This document shows, piece by piece, positions 1 to 7,719 of a DNA stretch of 64,000 bases (position 1 is its first letter; every line of letters starts with the position of its first letter). This DNA is from Prevotella sp. (GTDB taxonomy: Bacteria; Bacteroidota; Bacteroidia; Bacteroidales; Bacteroidaceae): positions 1-64,000 of the forward strand of contig JAFZBK010000067.1 of the NCBI GenBank assembly GCA_017561825.1, read 5' to 3'. Below the pieces are notes generated by a model, which saw only the letters and a program-made list of their open reading frames with translations, did no database searches and was not told where the DNA came from. Both the position numbers and the translations under genes were made by a program.

Positions 1-68
1 AATCTTGCTATAAATACATAATAATCAATTCTTTACAATAATATTTAACAAATTGTTTACCTCTGCGC

Positions 69-98
69 GGTTACGGTTACAGCTGTAACCATGTAACC
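69..98. promoter_or_regulatory. Double palindrome, operator-like
   Basis: GGTTAC occurs twice in tandem (69-80), followed by AGCT and then GTAACC twice (85-90 and 93-98). The centre, 75-90, is a perfect 16-bp palindrome. Such symmetry usually marks a dimeric regulator site, but no regulator can be named. Confidence 0.45.
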
Positions 99-125
99 AT
101 TTGCTGTTTTATTCAGTATAAGATG

Positions 126-173
126 TATGGTATTAGAGGGCATTATTTTAGTTCTTACTGGGGTAATACCATA
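126..173. repeat. 10-bp perfect inverted repeat
   Basis: The arms TATGGTATTA (126-135) and TAATACCATA (164-173) are exact reverse complements separated by 28 nt. No T-run follows either arm, so a terminator is not supported. It may be a cruciform or an operator. Confidence 0.45.
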
Positions 174-210
174 AGGAATAAGGGAGAAAAGTGCCGCTTT
201 TCCATCGTTT

Positions 211-276
211 GCCTATACCCAAACGATCGTGCGCCTATACCCAAACGATCTGTCGCCTATACCCAATTTCAAATGC
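211..276 (-). repeat. Three 22-bp direct repeats
   Basis: The units start at 211, 233 and 255, an exact 22-bp period. The first two share GCCTATACCCAAACGATC. The third keeps GCCTATACCCAA and then diverges. Read on the minus strand, the first two units contain ATCGTTTGG. This is close to the 9-bp half-site consensus of LytTR regulators (WMMGTTNRK), and such half-sites typically repeat every 21-22 bp. A LytTR gene lies at 3058-3951. The link to that protein is an inference. Confidence 0.6.
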
Positions 277-337
277 ATTTCAGAGACATGACACATGCTT
301 TAATTACAAAACTACGTGGATAATAATCGCTATAGAA

Positions 338-2779
338 TTACATACGTGCCTTCTGCTTCTCACCTGCACCAGAACCGCGGTACTTTGAGCGGGCCTCGTT
401 GAACTTCCATACGAGGTTCATCGTGAAGGTGCGGCGGGCAGGGTTTTTAGCGGTCAAATCGCGATAGCCATAGACGATAGCATCTGTTTTGTTGGTATTG
501 AAGAGGTCATAGCAACGCAGGTCGATGGTCAGCTGACCTGCACGACGCAGGCTGATGTCACGTTGCACACTGAAATCGGCTTTGAACTGTGCCCTCTCGA
601 CGCTGAAGTTGTTCATCTGACCTTTCGGACATCCTGTGAAAGTGGCACCTAGTCGCCAACTCTTCGGCAGTACGATGTCGTTTTGCCACGAGAAATTGAA
701 GTATGGGCGGTCGAGCGTCTTGACAGAACCGTCAGCACAAGGTGACTTATAGTTCTGGAAGGATGCATAGACGCTCCATGCCGGATGCCAGCAGCCAATA
801 ATAGGACGAGCGTAGGCATAAATGCCCAGTTGATTGTAGTCCTCTTCACTATTAATGGGGTGAACGAGGCTGACAAGCGGATCTTCGGAGCCTGGATAAG
901 GTTCGGTTGACATGGTTACATTATCCTTGATTCGGCTAAAATCTACATTCAAGCCAAGCCATTTGTAACCAGCGTTCAGCACGAGGCTGTGGGTATAGGT
1001 CGGCATCAGATAGGGATTGCCACTCTGGTAGGTATAGCGGTTGATATAGATGGCCGAGCTGGTAAGGTTGCTGTAGTTAGGGCGCTGGATGTCCTGGCGA
1101 TAAGAGAGTGAGAGCTGCACCTTGCCGACGGGGACAGAGACAGATGCCGTGGGGAACCAGTCGCCATAGTTGCGGCATACCTCGTCCTGACGCTTACCGA
1201 AGTTGTAGTAGTCGTTCTTCAGGTGCTCATAGCGCAGACCTGCTTGGACATATACTTTACCGACCAGCCGACCATACTCCACGAAACCTGCTGCCGACTT
1301 CTCGTTGATCTCGTTGTCGGTGGCCTTCACAGGAACGTTGTCCGTAGCCTTGAAGTCGTAGGCATCGGTGCGATGGTTGTAGCTGTACTCGCCACCAACA
1401 GAGAGGTTGCCTTTCAGAACGGGATAGGAGAAGATGAGCTTTGACGCCCAGAAGTTATTGCCGCTGTTGGTGTTGCTCTCGATGGTGCGTGGTGTGTGAG
1501 TACCACCTGCGGCAGTCGTCTGTTCCTGAGTACTGCCAGGGGTCTTGGTGTCATCGAAGAGACCATCTATATTCAGGTCAATACCCAATTGCCCCGCCTT
1601 ACCATTATAATAGGCATTGAAGATATGTTTGGTAAATATCTCGCCTTGCCAGATGTCGCTCTCGGAGTGCTCGGTGAAGACACCGTTCTCGTAGTTGTCC
1701 GTCACAAAGTGGCTGTTGAAGTCGCCTTTGGGGTGACGGTCGTATTTGTAGTAGGCGCCAAAGCTATGGTTCTCGTTCACCATGTAGTTTACCTGCACCT
1801 GTGGCGACCAGCCTTTCCAAGGCATCTTACTGTCCTGCGAGGTGTAACTGTCAACCTGGTCAGGACCTACAAAATAATAGAGGTGGTTTTCCTGCAGCGA
1901 CTTTGCATGTCCGTAGGTGCCTGCCCACAGCGAGGTCGTCACGTCAAGACCGCCCGTTCGGTAGTTCAGGTTGAGGTTGTTGTTCACAGACCAGCCATAT
2001 TGGTACATGCCCTGCGTATTGTTCTGAAAACTGAAGCCGTCACCCTGTGCCTTCTTCAGCGTCAAGCGCACCACAGCCTTCGTCGAGGCTGCATAGCGGG
2101 CGCCAGGGTTGTGCACCACGTCGACATGCTGTATCTGGCTAGCGTCTATGCGGGCAAGTTCCTTAAGGTCCTGCACTCGCCTTCCGTTAATATACACTTC
2201 GGCATCACCACGACCCAGCACCTTCACGGCACCACCGTCCTTTTCGGCTTCCAATGATGGTACCTTATTCAGCAAGTCAGATGCATTTCCGGCTTTCTCT
2301 AGGATGGTTCCAGCGATGGTGGTGCGCATGGCGTCACCCTTCACATGAGTCTTAGGCAACTGACTTTTTACAACCACTTCCTTCAGCAGCTGGGTATCTT
2401 CCTTCATTTGGATCGTCAAGTCCTGACTTGCCTTTATATATAAAGTCTGATAACCCACACAGGTCACCTTGAAGAGGCCATCGTTCACATCCGTTACAAT
2501 TTTAAACATACCCTGTTCGTCTGTCATGCCACCCTGAACGAAGGCAGAATCAGGCAGCGACAGCAATACTACATTTACAAAAGGCATCGGTTCACCTTTC
2601 TCGTTGATCACTCGTCCGCCAAAGTCTTGTGTCTTGAGCACTGCTCGACCTCTGTCACGACTCGACATAGCTGATGCAAGCATCGCTCTGTTCTCGCTGC
2701 TCCATCGGTTAGCGAAACTTGTTAATGTCATCATCATTGCAGCTATTAAAGCTGTCACTCTAAAAATACTTTTATTCAT
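338..2779 (-). CDS. Outer-membrane beta-barrel protein with carboxypeptidase-like N-terminal domain
   Basis: The protein is about 813 aa with a signal peptide at the chosen start (MNKSIF..., cleavage after about residue 24). An upstream in-frame ATG at 2803 adds eight residues but is less signal-like. Residues about 55-140 resemble a CarboxypepD_reg-like beta-sandwich (GGRVINEKGEPMPFVNV). Next comes a plug-like segment (LNKVPSLE..., VYINGRRV) and a long beta-barrel rich in aromatic residues. This order matches the OMP_b-brl_3 group of TonB-receptor-like proteins, not classical SusC. The substrate is unknown. It is divergent from the LytTR regulator gene, which is a plausible controller. Confidence 0.85.
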   Translation of the reverse strand: MNKSIFRVTALIAAMMMTLTSFANRWSSENRAMLASAMSSRDRGRAVLKTQDFGGRVINEKGEPMPFVNVVLLSLPDSAFVQGGMTDEQGMFKIVTDVNDGLFKVTCVGYQTLYIKASQDLTIQMKEDTQLLKEVVVKSQLPKTHVKGDAMRTTIAGTILEKAGNASDLLNKVPSLEAEKDGGAVKVLGRGDAEVYINGRRVQDLKELARIDASQIQHVDVVHNPGARYAASTKAVVRLTLKKAQGDGFSFQNNTQGMYQYGWSVNNNLNLNYRTGGLDVTTSLWAGTYGHAKSLQENHLYYFVGPDQVDSYTSQDSKMPWKGWSPQVQVNYMVNENHSFGAYYKYDRHPKGDFNSHFVTDNYENGVFTEHSESDIWQGEIFTKHIFNAYYNGKAGQLGIDLNIDGLFDDTKTPGSTQEQTTAAGGTHTPRTIESNTNSGNNFWASKLIFSYPVLKGNLSVGGEYSYNHRTDAYDFKATDNVPVKATDNEINEKSAAGFVEYGRLVGKVYVQAGLRYEHLKNDYYNFGKRQDEVCRNYGDWFPTASVSVPVGKVQLSLSYRQDIQRPNYSNLTSSAIYINRYTYQSGNPYLMPTYTHSLVLNAGYKWLGLNVDFSRIKDNVTMSTEPYPGSEDPLVSLVHPINSEEDYNQLGIYAYARPIIGCWHPAWSVYASFQNYKSPCADGSVKTLDRPYFNFSWQNDIVLPKSWRLGATFTGCPKGQMNNFSVERAQFKADFSVQRDISLRRAGQLTIDLRCYDLFNTNKTDAIVYGYRDLTAKNPARRTFTMNLVWKFNEARSKYRGSGAGEKQKARM

Positions 2780-3018
2780 CTTTTTGTTCGTTTTACATTT
2801 CATCCTATTAGTTGCATGTAACGCTGAAAAATTACAGAAAGTTGCAGAATCTTTAGTTTTTTACCTTTTAATTATCTTTTTGACAGCGCGAAGTTATGAC
2901 GTATAATCTAACCCTCCAAATTTCTGGGATATTCTGCATATATTTGTGATAAACGGGTACAATTGAGAGAAAAAATGGCCGAATAGTGATGAGTGGTGTA
3001 AAGAATTGATAATTGACA

Positions 3019-3049
3019 ATTGACAATTGATAATTATTTAGTACTTTTG
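3019..3049 (+). promoter_or_regulatory. Promoter of the LytTR gene
   Basis: A -33-type TTG at 3020-3022 is followed after 19 bp by TACTTTTG at 3042-3049, matching the Bacteroidota consensus. The -33 lies within tandem AATTGAC-type repeats (3011-3034). The start codon at 3058 leaves a very short leader. Confidence 0.7.
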
Positions 3050-3057
3050 CAAATAGT

Positions 3058-3951
3058 ATGAAACAAGGACGAACAGAAACCATCAGCATCCGAATGATCA
3101 GCTGTGCCTTCATGGTGCTGGCGTTAGCCATCTTCAAGCCCTTCGGACTGGAAGTGTGGCAATGGCAGGCCTATGTTCATCTGCTGGCTATCTTTGCGTT
3201 GGGCTTGTTCAGTTGTTTCCTGACTGAGATCATTCTGCTATACATCGTCCGTATGCCCCGTTCCTATGACCGTGGCGTCAGCTATATCATCAGTCGCAAT
3301 CTCCGCTTTCAATGTATCAACACACCGTTGGTGTCATTGCTCATCTGTCTTTACCGCCACTATATGATGAGCAGTCTGGTAGAGGGCAACAAACTGTCTT
3401 CAAGCAATTATCTGGAAACGCTGGTGATTATTGCTTTCCTATCCTTCGCCATCGGACTCTACTGGCGATTCAAGTTCCGTAGTCGTTATCTGGCTGCAGA
3501 GCTGGAGGAAACCAAACTGCTGAATGAGCAACTGAAGAAATTGCAGACTTCAAGCGCAGGAGTCCCACGACAAACTGAGGATAACACTCCTGTAGGTGGT
3601 ACTGATCAGGATTCACAGGTAACACTCGAGGGAACCACTAACGAGCATGTTACCCTTGACCTTTCTAACCTATTGTATATAGAAGCAGTTGGTAATTATG
3701 TAAAGATTGTGAGTAAGCGAGATGGTGAGATTCATACCAATATGCTTCGCGCCACGATGAAGCAGATGAAAGACGAACTGCAAACTTATCCCATGATCGT
3801 GCGTTGCCATCGTGCCTTTATGGTCAATCTCGGTCAGGTGGAACAAATCTCCTCTAATTCACGTACCATGCAACTCGTCATGCGTCACAGTCACGATGCT
3901 ATCCCCGTCTCGCGCAGCAATGTCAATAAACTGAAGGAATTGCTGGGATAG
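3058..3951 (+). CDS. Membrane-anchored LytTR-family transcriptional regulator
   Basis: This 297-aa protein has four predicted membrane segments in residues about 12-140, a charged coiled-coil-like stretch at about 142-165, and a C-terminal LytTR DNA-binding domain at about 195-297 (LYIEAVGNYVKIV, MIVRCHRAFMVNL, IPVSRSNVNKLKELL). There is no receiver domain, so it is not a classical two-component response regulator. A membrane-embedded LytTR protein probably senses a signal directly or works with a partner. LytTR proteins bind pairs of short direct repeats one to two helical turns apart. Arrays of that type occur at 211-276 and 24108-24217. The gene is divergent from an outer-membrane protein gene. 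Confidence 0.88.
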   Translation: MKQGRTETISIRMISCAFMVLALAIFKPFGLEVWQWQAYVHLLAIFALGLFSCFLTEIILLYIVRMPRSYDRGVSYIISRNLRFQCINTPLVSLLICLYRHYMMSSLVEGNKLSSSNYLETLVIIAFLSFAIGLYWRFKFRSRYLAAELEETKLLNEQLKKLQTSSAGVPRQTEDNTPVGGTDQDSQVTLEGTTNEHVTLDLSNLLYIEAVGNYVKIVSKRDGEIHTNMLRATMKQMKDELQTYPMIVRCHRAFMVNLGQVEQISSNSRTMQLVMRHSHDAIPVSRSNVNKLKELLG

Positions 3952-3958
3952 GTTTCAT

Positions 3959-4795
3959 TTACGTTCCTACTTCTGGGTCGCTGGCGTATTTGAACAGCGT
4001 CTCGGCATCACTATCTTCCAAGGGCACAATAAAATCTTTTCTGTTTCCATCCTCATAGCAATACTTGCAATAGTCGAAATTAGTTGAACCATCAGCATTG
4101 GTGCCGCAATCTTCATTCTTAGTGAGGGGCATGCCACAACCATGACAGAACTGAGGTAACTGACTAGGTTGAAAAGCTTTCTCTTTTTGGGGGAATGTAG
4201 CTTCATAGGCTTCAAAGGCCTCTGGATTTTCATCTGCCACGAAATATCCCTTGGGAGGACAGTAGGTACCTTCACGATTACCCCAATAACCAGGAATGAG
4301 TTCTTGAGCAAGGAAATAAGGCACTTCAGCATCTTTGGGCTCATCGTGATAGTGAATCCTCAGCTTACTGGCAAGGTCGAATCCTGCATGCTTGTAGAAC
4401 TCAATGTTTCCTTCCATCTGTATGAGACCGATACCCATCTCCTTAGCTTTCTCTATCGCATACTGCAATAGTTTCAGACCATATCCCTTGCGCTTATAAT
4501 CCGGATGAATGCTGATGGGACCGAACGTCCATGAAGGGAAAGCCTCACCCCTACCCTCTCCCTGTGAGGAAGGTGAGTCTAATATAATCTCAGCTTTGGA
4601 AAACATCACATGACCGATAATCTTTCCGTCATTCTCCATCACAAGATCCAGTTCTGGGATAAAGTCGGGATTGTTTCTATACTGATTGAGCACGTAATGC
4701 TCAGTGCATCCTGGTCGATATACGTTCCAGAATGCTTCACGTGTCAGGTTCTCTACCTCACGATAATCTTGTGGTTGTTCTAATCTTATTTTCAT
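3959..4795 (-). CDS. GNAT acetyltransferase with C-terminal zinc ribbon
   Basis: Residues 1-150 form a GNAT fold with the acetyl-CoA loop region near 92-112 (FGPISIHPDYKRKGYG). Residues 217-246 carry a zinc ribbon (C217-x2-C220, C243-x2-C246) of the putative zinc-ribbon type often fused to acetyltransferases. Two oddities are visible. Residues about 73-88 (SPSSQGEGRGEAFPS) look like a translated short repeat inserted between conserved GNAT strands. The tail after residue 250 (LEDSDAETLFKYASDPEVG) is not zinc-ribbon sequence. It copies the N-terminus of the acetyltransferase at 5466-5981 and ends abruptly. The gene lies 4 nt downstream of the flavoprotein gene and is probably co-transcribed with it. 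The substrate is unknown. Confidence 0.85.
   Translation of the reverse strand: MKIRLEQPQDYREVENLTREAFWNVYRPGCTEHYVLNQYRNNPDFIPELDLVMENDGKIIGHVMFSKAEIILDSPSSQGEGRGEAFPSWTFGPISIHPDYKRKGYGLKLLQYAIEKAKEMGIGLIQMEGNIEFYKHAGFDLASKLRIHYHDEPKDAEVPYFLAQELIPGYWGNREGTYCPPKGYFVADENPEAFEAYEATFPQKEKAFQPSQLPQFCHGCGMPLTKNEDCGTNADGSTNFDYCKYCYEDGNRKDFIVPLEDSDAETLFKYASDPEVGT
3966..4080. repeat. Direct repeat, copy A
   Basis: This stretch matches 5896-6011 over about 115 bp with scattered differences and a 1-nt length change. The core ATCCTCATAGCAATACTTGC is identical in both. Here it encodes the end of the zinc ribbon plus an alien acetyltransferase-like tail. In copy B the same DNA encodes an acetyltransferase start in another frame. 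Confidence 0.8.
4543..4569. repeat. Short REP-like inverted repeat inside a gene
   Basis: CCTCAC and GTGAGG form a 6-bp inverted repeat around a pyrimidine-rich core (CCCTACCCTCTCC). It sits within the acetyltransferase gene and is translated in frame. The composition resembles the CTCACCC...CTCTCC class of dispersed bacterial repeats. Relatedness to a named family was not tested. Confidence 0.4.
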
Positions 4796-4799
4796 TTTC

Positions 4800-5372
4800 T
4801 TATATTATTCTTTTAATTGCCTTGCGACATTTCTGTTTGTCCTTTTCCGTCAATTGCGAATGTTTTGCAGTTCCGCCACGTTCTATTGTTGCGACAATCT
4901 TGAAGCCAGAATAGCGACAGATTTCGCGCATAGCACGGATGGCACCGCGTGACTGTTTGAACCAGATGTTCCAAGGCCAAGGTGTAGTGCAGGTACTCAC
5001 AAGGATACACTTCTTGCCCTTCATCAGCGGTTCAGGGAAACGAGGTGTGTCACGCATCATCCCATAGACAATACGGTCGAACAACAGCTTCATCTGCCCA
5101 GGGATGTTGCCCCAATAGCAGGGCGCTCCTATGATGATGGCATCAGCCTCTTGTAACATCTTCAACACTCGCTGAGAGTCATCCTCTGATATCGAACACT
5201 TCATCTTTGTACGACATGCCATACAGCCGATGCAGGGCTTTATACTTAAGTCATTTGTATAAACCGTCTGCACCTGATCACCTCTATTCTCTAACTCTTC
5301 CCGCATGATGCCGAGCATCTGCGATAACAAGCCCTTCTTACGTGGGCTTCCGTTTATAATTAGTATGTTCAT
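4800..5372 (-). CDS. Flavodoxin-fold NAD(P)H/FMN reductase (iron-sulfur flavoprotein-like)
   Basis: The N-terminus MNILIINGSPRKKG is the FMN phosphate-binding loop of the NADPH-dependent FMN reductase fold. CIGCMACRTKMKC (about residues 47-59) is the cysteine cluster seen in iron-sulfur flavoprotein relatives, although here the spacing may be a remnant. APCYWGNIPGQMKLLFDR is the conserved second flavin-contact region. The length of about 190 aa is normal. The start at 5372 is preferred because it places the first beta-strand at the N-terminus; an in-frame start at 5405 adds 11 poor residues. It likely acts as a cytoplasmic flavin-dependent oxidoreductase with an unknown acceptor. It lies between the two acetyltransferase genes on the same strand. 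Confidence 0.85.
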   Translation of the reverse strand: MNILIINGSPRKKGLLSQMLGIMREELENRGDQVQTVYTNDLSIKPCIGCMACRTKMKCSISEDDSQRVLKMLQEADAIIIGAPCYWGNIPGQMKLLFDRIVYGMMRDTPRFPEPLMKGKKCILVSTCTTPWPWNIWFKQSRGAIRAMREICRYSGFKIVATIERGGTAKHSQLTEKDKQKCRKAIKRII

Positions 5373-5465
5373 AACAATGTTTTCATTTGCGCATGGTTTG
5401 TTCACCTCGCCTTGTCATTTCCTGTGCGCCACCTTCGCTAAACGACTGTCTGAGTCTATCTTCGG

Positions 5466-5981
5466 TTATGGGCATAATTTCATTATTTTGACTGGACGGT
5501 CTGAGCCAACTTCCAGATTGGGACATAGAGTCTCCTCGCCAGTATCCACGAATCCACATTTCTCCATCACGCGACCAGACGCTGGGTTGGAAGGAAAGTA
5601 GTCACCCCAAAGCATTGTGAAGCCCTTTTCTTTGAAACAATAGTCGATAACCAATTGAAGTGCTTCCGTACAGATACCCTTGCCCCAATACGGACGGGCT
5701 ATCCAATAACCTACCTCTGCATGATCTTCAGCAATCTTCAGGTTCGACGAGGATGCTGGGAGGTAGCCCACACAGCCAATGGCCTCTCCTGACTCTTTCC
5801 ATATTACCGCCCACATTCCTTCTGAATTGAAGACAGTTCGGATAATCTCCAAACTCTCCTCCACTGATTGATGTGGCGGCCATCCGGCACGAGGACCTAC
5901 TTCTGGGTCGCTGGCATATTTGAACAACGTCTCAGCATCACTCTCCAGCCAAGGACGCAATAATAACCTTTCTGTTTCCAT
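5466..5981 (-). CDS. GNAT family N-acetyltransferase (RimJ/RimL-like)
   Basis: METERLLLRPW is the standard N-terminus of the RimJ/RimL-type GNAT group. YWGKGICTEALQLVIDYCF is the acetyl-CoA-binding motif, and NPASGRVMEKCGFVDTGE is the conserved C-terminal region. The length of about 171 aa is typical. Upstream in-frame starts at 6023 (ATG) and 6026 (GTG) add a peptide MMNAKISTIASIAMR. That peptide is zinc-ribbon coding sequence read in the wrong frame, so the 5981 start is favoured on homology. The 6023 start, 9 nt after the peptidase stop, would suit translational coupling. The substrate is unknown. Confidence 0.83.
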   Translation of the reverse strand: METERLLLRPWLESDAETLFKYASDPEVGPRAGWPPHQSVEESLEIIRTVFNSEGMWAVIWKESGEAIGCVGYLPASSSNLKIAEDHAEVGYWIARPYWGKGICTEALQLVIDYCFKEKGFTMLWGDYFPSNPASGRVMEKCGFVDTGEETLCPNLEVGSDRPVKIMKLCP

Positions 5982-6011
5982 CCTCATAGCAATACTTGCA
6001 ATAGTCGATAT
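5896..6011. repeat. Direct repeat, copy B (with zinc-ribbon remnant)
   Basis: This is the partner of 3966-4080. Read in the zinc-ribbon frame on the minus strand, it still encodes DYCKYCYEDGNRK, followed by unrelated residues and a stop, with a further stop just upstream. It is therefore a remnant of a zinc-ribbon gene end that overlapped the acetyltransferase start. Confidence 0.75.
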
Positions 6012-6031
6012 TTTAGCATTCATCACTATTC

Positions 6032-7303
6032 TTACTTATAGCTCTTTATGAAATCGGTTACCAGACGGAAGACGGGTTCGTAACTGTCGAAGACGGCGTG
6101 TTGCCAATTGTCATAAATGGTATGGTAATAGGGAAAGGCGGTACCCTCCTGGTTCTCGAGGAAGATACAGGGTACGTGTCGTTTGGCAAAGGGATAGTGG
6201 TCACTATTACCTGCCAACTCACCACGGTTCAGTGCCTTGAAATACTTCTTCTCTCCATTGATTTGCTCAAAGAGCTGATAGCCACGCATACCCTCCTCGC
6301 TCACCTCGCAATACTGCACAGCGTTATCATCACCTATCATATCTATATTAAATAGGTAACGTATCTGCTCCAAGGGTACGATGGGATTATTGGCAAAGTA
6401 CTCTGAGCCTCGCAGATTAGCATCCTCACCAGAGAACGACAGGAAATACATATCGTATGGCGGACGGTACTTGGCATAATAGGCGGCTAATGTGACAATG
6501 GCTGCCGTACCAGAAGCATTATCGTTTGCACCTGCATAGAACACCTTCTTGCCCAGATTACCCAAGTGGTCATAGTGAGCAGTAAACACGTAGCAGCTAT
6601 CGTGCCGTTCGCCAGAAACCTTCGCAATCACGTTGAACAGTCCGTAGTCCTTCAAGAACTTGTTGTCAACATTCAGACGAACAGATTTCACGCCTTCAAT
6701 GGCCTCGGGCGTTACCCAGACAATCGGCTTGTCAACTACTTTCTCACCGTATGCCTTATAGAATTTAATCGGCGATGTCCAAATCTGGAGCAGACCGGCA
6801 TTGGTACATTCACCAGTCCTTTGCAGACGTTTGAACGCCTCACGATGGTTATAGGAGAACCAGAAATCGCAGCAGACCAAAGCATTGGCATATTCTGGTT
6901 TCTGCAGATCAGCATACATCCGGTCGGCATCGAAATTCAAGGTATCAACATGATAGACAGGGAACTCACCGTGAACACCAGGCGAATACTCACGCATGGA
7001 GAAATCCACACCAGGGTGAAGTCGTTTGCCATCAGCCCACATCTCCATCTTGCCACAGAAAGTATTGATGTCGATGGTGAAAGGTTGCAAGATGACTTCA
7101 TCCACGCCTGCTTTCTGGTATTCCTTCTGCAGGTACTTCCCTGCCTTGTTGGCTCCGTTCTTAGCATAGCCACGACCTTGATACTTGGCCGAACTGATCT
7201 CCTTGATGACACGTTTGTAGTGTGCCATATCCTGTGCCTGAAGCTGTATGACAGCAAAAGACAAGAGGACTACTATCGTTTGAATGCTCTTTCTGTTCAT
7301 CAA
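6032..7303 (-). CDS. Secreted M28-family metallopeptidase
   Basis: This 423-aa protein has a signal peptide (residues 1-23, cleavage after LQA). The di-zinc aminopeptidase motifs are in order: TAHYDHLG (H243, D245), GANDNASGT (bridging D261), SGEDANLRGSEYF (E293 catalytic), FNIDMIGDD (D321) and a C-terminal GNSDHYPF histidine. All expected ligands appear present. It should act in the periplasm as an aminopeptidase or glutaminyl-cyclase-like enzyme. Its start codon overlaps the preceding anti-sigma-like gene by 4 nt (ATGA type), so it belongs to the sigma operon and may be one of its outputs. Confidence 0.9.
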   Translation of the reverse strand: MMNRKSIQTIVVLLSFAVIQLQAQDMAHYKRVIKEISSAKYQGRGYAKNGANKAGKYLQKEYQKAGVDEVILQPFTIDINTFCGKMEMWADGKRLHPGVDFSMREYSPGVHGEFPVYHVDTLNFDADRMYADLQKPEYANALVCCDFWFSYNHREAFKRLQRTGECTNAGLLQIWTSPIKFYKAYGEKVVDKPIVWVTPEAIEGVKSVRLNVDNKFLKDYGLFNVIAKVSGERHDSCYVFTAHYDHLGNLGKKVFYAGANDNASGTAAIVTLAAYYAKYRPPYDMYFLSFSGEDANLRGSEYFANNPIVPLEQIRYLFNIDMIGDDNAVQYCEVSEEGMRGYQLFEQINGEKKYFKALNRGELAGNSDHYPFAKRHVPCIFLENQEGTAFPYYHTIYDNWQHAVFDSYEPVFRLVTDFIKSYK

Positions 7304-7719
7304 ATGGTTGCTAATTTAACACGCATTTTCAGGATATCCAGCGTATTGCTGATGATGCTGAAGATACCCACAGTCATCACCATAGAGAGGGCTGTTACTG
7401 TAATCCATCGTGAGTTCTTTGTCAACCATAGCAGGAAACCTGTCTGCACCTTAAAGGTGAAGAGAGGAGTGTCGAGCGGTGTTGAAAGGACGAATGCGAT
7501 GGTAGCAGCACCACTGATGATGCCCACCACAAAGACCAGCACCATTGCCATCTTATAACGGCGGATGGTTGCCTCTTGATGCTGCTTGATGTACTCCACT
7601 GAATCCAGTCGTTTGGTCAGCGATGCCATAAAGTCGGTGTTGTCCGAGAAATGTGGCTTTTGTGCAAGGAAGATATCCTCCAGCGCTTTATCTTTTATCA
7701 TTTCTTTATTCATTGTCAT
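7300..7719 (-). CDS. Anti-sigma-factor-like membrane protein
   Basis: This 139-aa protein has a soluble N-terminal half (residues 1-52) and two hydrophobic segments at about 55-78 and 102-124. Its gene overlaps the sigma-factor gene by 4 nt (ATGA) and the peptidase gene by 4 nt. No family can be named from sequence alone. The position directly after an ECF sigma gene and the topology (cytoplasmic N-terminal part, membrane part) fit a cognate anti-sigma factor. That role is an inference. Confidence 0.7.
   Translation of the reverse strand: MTMNKEMIKDKALEDIFLAQKPHFSDNTDFMASLTKRLDSVEYIKQHQEATIRRYKMAMVLVFVVGIISGAATIAFVLSTPLDTPLFTFKVQTGFLLWLTKNSRWITVTALSMVMTVGIFSIISNTLDILKMRVKLATI

Larger units (their letters stand above)
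1..337. other. Gene-free region rich in repeats, likely regulatory
   Basis: No convincing gene is present here. The stretch lies beyond the stop codon of the outer-membrane protein that ends at 338. It holds three structures: a double palindrome at 69-98 (GGTTAC twice, AGCT, then GTAACC twice, the last two separated by AT), a perfect 10-bp inverted repeat at 126-135/164-173, and a three-copy 22-bp direct repeat at 211-276. A TAnnTTTG-like -7 sequence reads leftward at 314-307. The density of operator-like symmetry suggests the control region of a leftward gene outside the window. That target is an inference, since its coding sequence is not visible. Confidence 0.6.

Noticed and set aside
1496-2257. 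Long open frame (253 codons) on the plus strand inside the outer-membrane protein gene
   Set aside because: It is antisense to a gene with a clear signal peptide and domain order. Its translation has no recognisable domain.
3959-6026. Insertion sequence or transposon flanked by the direct repeats
   Set aside because: There is no transposase or integrase. The repeats consist of coding sequence and look like a gene duplication.
6566-7558. 330-codon plus-strand frame opposite the M28 peptidase and anti-sigma-like genes
   Set aside because: The minus-strand genes show catalytic motifs and ATGA overlaps. The opposite frame has no motif and spans two genes.
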